Source: CAYTQK01 sp964439745 (GTDB taxonomy: Bacteria > Desulfobacterota > Desulfobacteria > Desulfobacterales > Desulfosudaceae). Taken from it: a stretch of 8,467 nucleotides of DNA. Shown one piece after another: positions 7,583 through 8,467 of this stretch. Position 1 is the first letter of the stretch. Each line of letters starts with the position of its first letter. The stretch is from positions 1 to 8,467 of the forward strand of contig CAYTQK010000146.1 in assembly GCA_964439745.1 (NCBI GenBank). The letters run 5' to 3'. The notes below the pieces were generated by a model, which saw only the letters and a program-made list of their open reading frames with translations, was not told the origin of the DNA and ran no database searches. The position numbers were made by a program, and so were the translations under genes.

Positions 7583-8218
7583 TCATGGAGCCTGGTTGTG
7601 ATCCCGGCGCAGGCGTTCCAGGCTGGCCCGGGTGCGGAGCGTCCGCGGATGATCAGGCCCCAGATGGGTTTCCAGGATCGGCAGCGCTTTTTCAAAAAAT
7701 GATAACGCCTGGCTGTGCTCCCCCTGGCCGGCATAGGCCATGCCCAGGTTGTTGTAGATTTCAGCGGTTTCGGGATGGACCGGCCCCAGTTCAGCCAGCC
7801 GGCCGGGCAGGGCTTTGCGGAAAAAGAAGATGGACTTGTCATAATCCCCGGCCCGGCCGCAAAGAACTCCCAGGTTGTTGAAGACAGCGGCGGTGCGCAG
7901 ATCGTGCCGCCCGAATTGCCGCTGGTAAATGGCCAGGGCCCGGTGATAGGCGGCCGCCGCTTTTTCCAGGTAACCGCCCTGGTCATAGGCCACGCCCAGG
8001 TTGCTGTAAGTTTTGGCGGTTTCCGGGTGGTTTGGACCGAGCGTCTCCTGCTTGATGGCCAGGGCTTTTTGATACTGGTGAATGGCTTTGTTCAGGTGAC
8101 CGCGGTTGGAATAGGCCAGGGCCAGGTTGTGGCGGGGGCAGGGCAGGTGGGGGGATTTGCGGACCGTGTCCTGCCACAGGGCCCGATCGCTGCCCCAGTG
8201 ATGGATGGGGTGCCAAGT
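7583..8218 (-). pseudogene. truncated TMTC-like gene: only the C-terminal TPR part remains
   Basis: An open frame of 211 codons ending at TGA 7585-7583. Its first residues, W-G-S-D-R-A-LWQDTVRKSPH, align with the hinge of the two intact paralogues (RN..W....LWRDNTAKAP), which normally follows about 420 residues of membrane domain. Here that domain is missing: an in-frame TGA lies at 8221-8219, no ATG, GTG or TTG occurs before the GTG at 7993, and the DNA beyond becomes unrelated and GC-rich. The remainder is four TPRs in exact 42-residue register (position 8 at 33, 75, 117 and 159) with LGPNHPET, FGRHDLRT, LGPVHPET and LGPDHPRT linkers. This is the kinesin-light-chain type, unlike the 34-residue repeats of its neighbours. 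The protein ends in RDHNQAP. It is most simply a gene cut off by insertion, recombination or an assembly join. A shorter soluble TPR protein starting at GTG 7993 is possible but would begin mid-repeat. Confidence 0.65.
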
Positions 8219-8467
8219 TCAGGAACGCCCTGCAAATATTAGTGAAACAAGGCCGGAGAGGGGCGGCCGAGTCGGCTGACCGGCGGCCGGCGGGGGCCGA
8301 CCTGCCGCGAGCACTGGCGTGCCGCGCGGGCTCCACGGCGATCCGCGAAGGCGCGCGTCTGCCGATGTTCTTCAGCGGCCTCGCTGCCCGCTCAAGCGGC
8401 TCGCCCGAGGCCGACGCGACGATGCTCGCGCGCACGCTGATAGCCTGCGCGTACCAGGGAGCCACCG
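8219..8467 (+). other. unrelated GC-rich segment with an open plus-strand frame, unidentified
   Basis: From about 8251 to the end GC is roughly 77 % by hand count, against roughly 55 % in the neighbouring genes. On the plus strand the frame containing 8218-8220 is open to the edge, with mostly G or C in third positions. It includes VKQGRRGAAES, LPRALACRAGS, MFFSGLAARSS and TLIACAYQGAT. No convincing start is seen; a GTG at 8242 has no ribosome-binding site. A minus-strand frame is also open throughout, as expected at such high GC, so the coding strand is uncertain. I recognise no family. Possibilities are the end of an insertion sequence or other mobile element with part of its transposase, a recombinant junction, or a chimeric assembly. 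No clear terminal inverted repeat can be identified from one end alone. Confidence 0.4.

Noticed and set aside
7527..7586. 19-codon ORF overlapping as ATGA the stop of the TPR remnant
   Set aside because: It resembles the coupling ORF at 384..452 but has only a weak ribosome-binding site and no large gene starting at its stop.
7983..8465. 160-codon minus-strand open frame bridging the GC-rich segment and the TPR remnant
   Set aside because: It reads the TPR remnant in the wrong frame, giving Pro- and Ser-rich sequence, and crosses the composition break, so it is not a real gene as a whole.

Overview
The window holds six loci that all read right to left on the minus strand, followed at the right edge by about 250 bases of unrelated, very GC-rich DNA. 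The two large complete genes (5130..7442 and 456..2771) are paralogues. Each has an N-terminal multi-pass membrane domain with GT-C glycosyltransferase-like motifs and a C-terminal tail of exactly nine 34-residue TPRs. A third paralogue (1..387) runs off the left edge, and a fourth (7583..8218) survives only as a TPR tail whose 5' part has been lost at the junction with the GC-rich DNA. Between the two complete copies lie a membrane-anchored sulfotransferase (3886..5100) and a LPG_synthase_TM/flippase-like membrane protein (2909..3892).

Layout in transcription order: truncated TPR tail with 42-residue repeats (7583..8218); 140-base gap holding a short direct repeat; TMTC-like GT-C/TPR protein (5130..7442); 29-base gap; DUF2304-like/sulfotransferase fusion (3886..5100), overlapping by 7 bases the flippase-like gene (2909..3892); 137-base gap; second TMTC-like protein (456..2771); 68-base gap carrying a possible 22-codon coupling ORF; and the start of a third TMTC-like gene (1..387). 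The tight spacing suggests one transcription unit, at least for 5130..7442 to 2909..3892. No convincing promoter or intrinsic terminator is visible.

The organism is probably a Gram-negative bacterium of the Desulfobacterota (deltaproteobacterial) type. The basis is moderate GC (hand samples of 55 to 58 % in the gene at 456..2771) and my general recollection that large GT-C-plus-TPR proteins are often expanded there. There is no marker gene, so this is only a guess.

As a working model (inference), the GT-C/TPR proteins would move sugar from a polyprenyl-phosphate carrier onto an extracytoplasmic protein or glycan acceptor. The sulfotransferase would use PAPS on the cytoplasmic face to sulfate a lipid-linked glycan or other membrane-proximal substrate, and the flippase-like protein would help handle the lipid intermediate. 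The least familiar element is the sulfotransferase. Its first ~105 residues look like a complete DUF2304 protein fused directly to the PAPS-binding domain, in a cluster of repeated TMTC-like genes.
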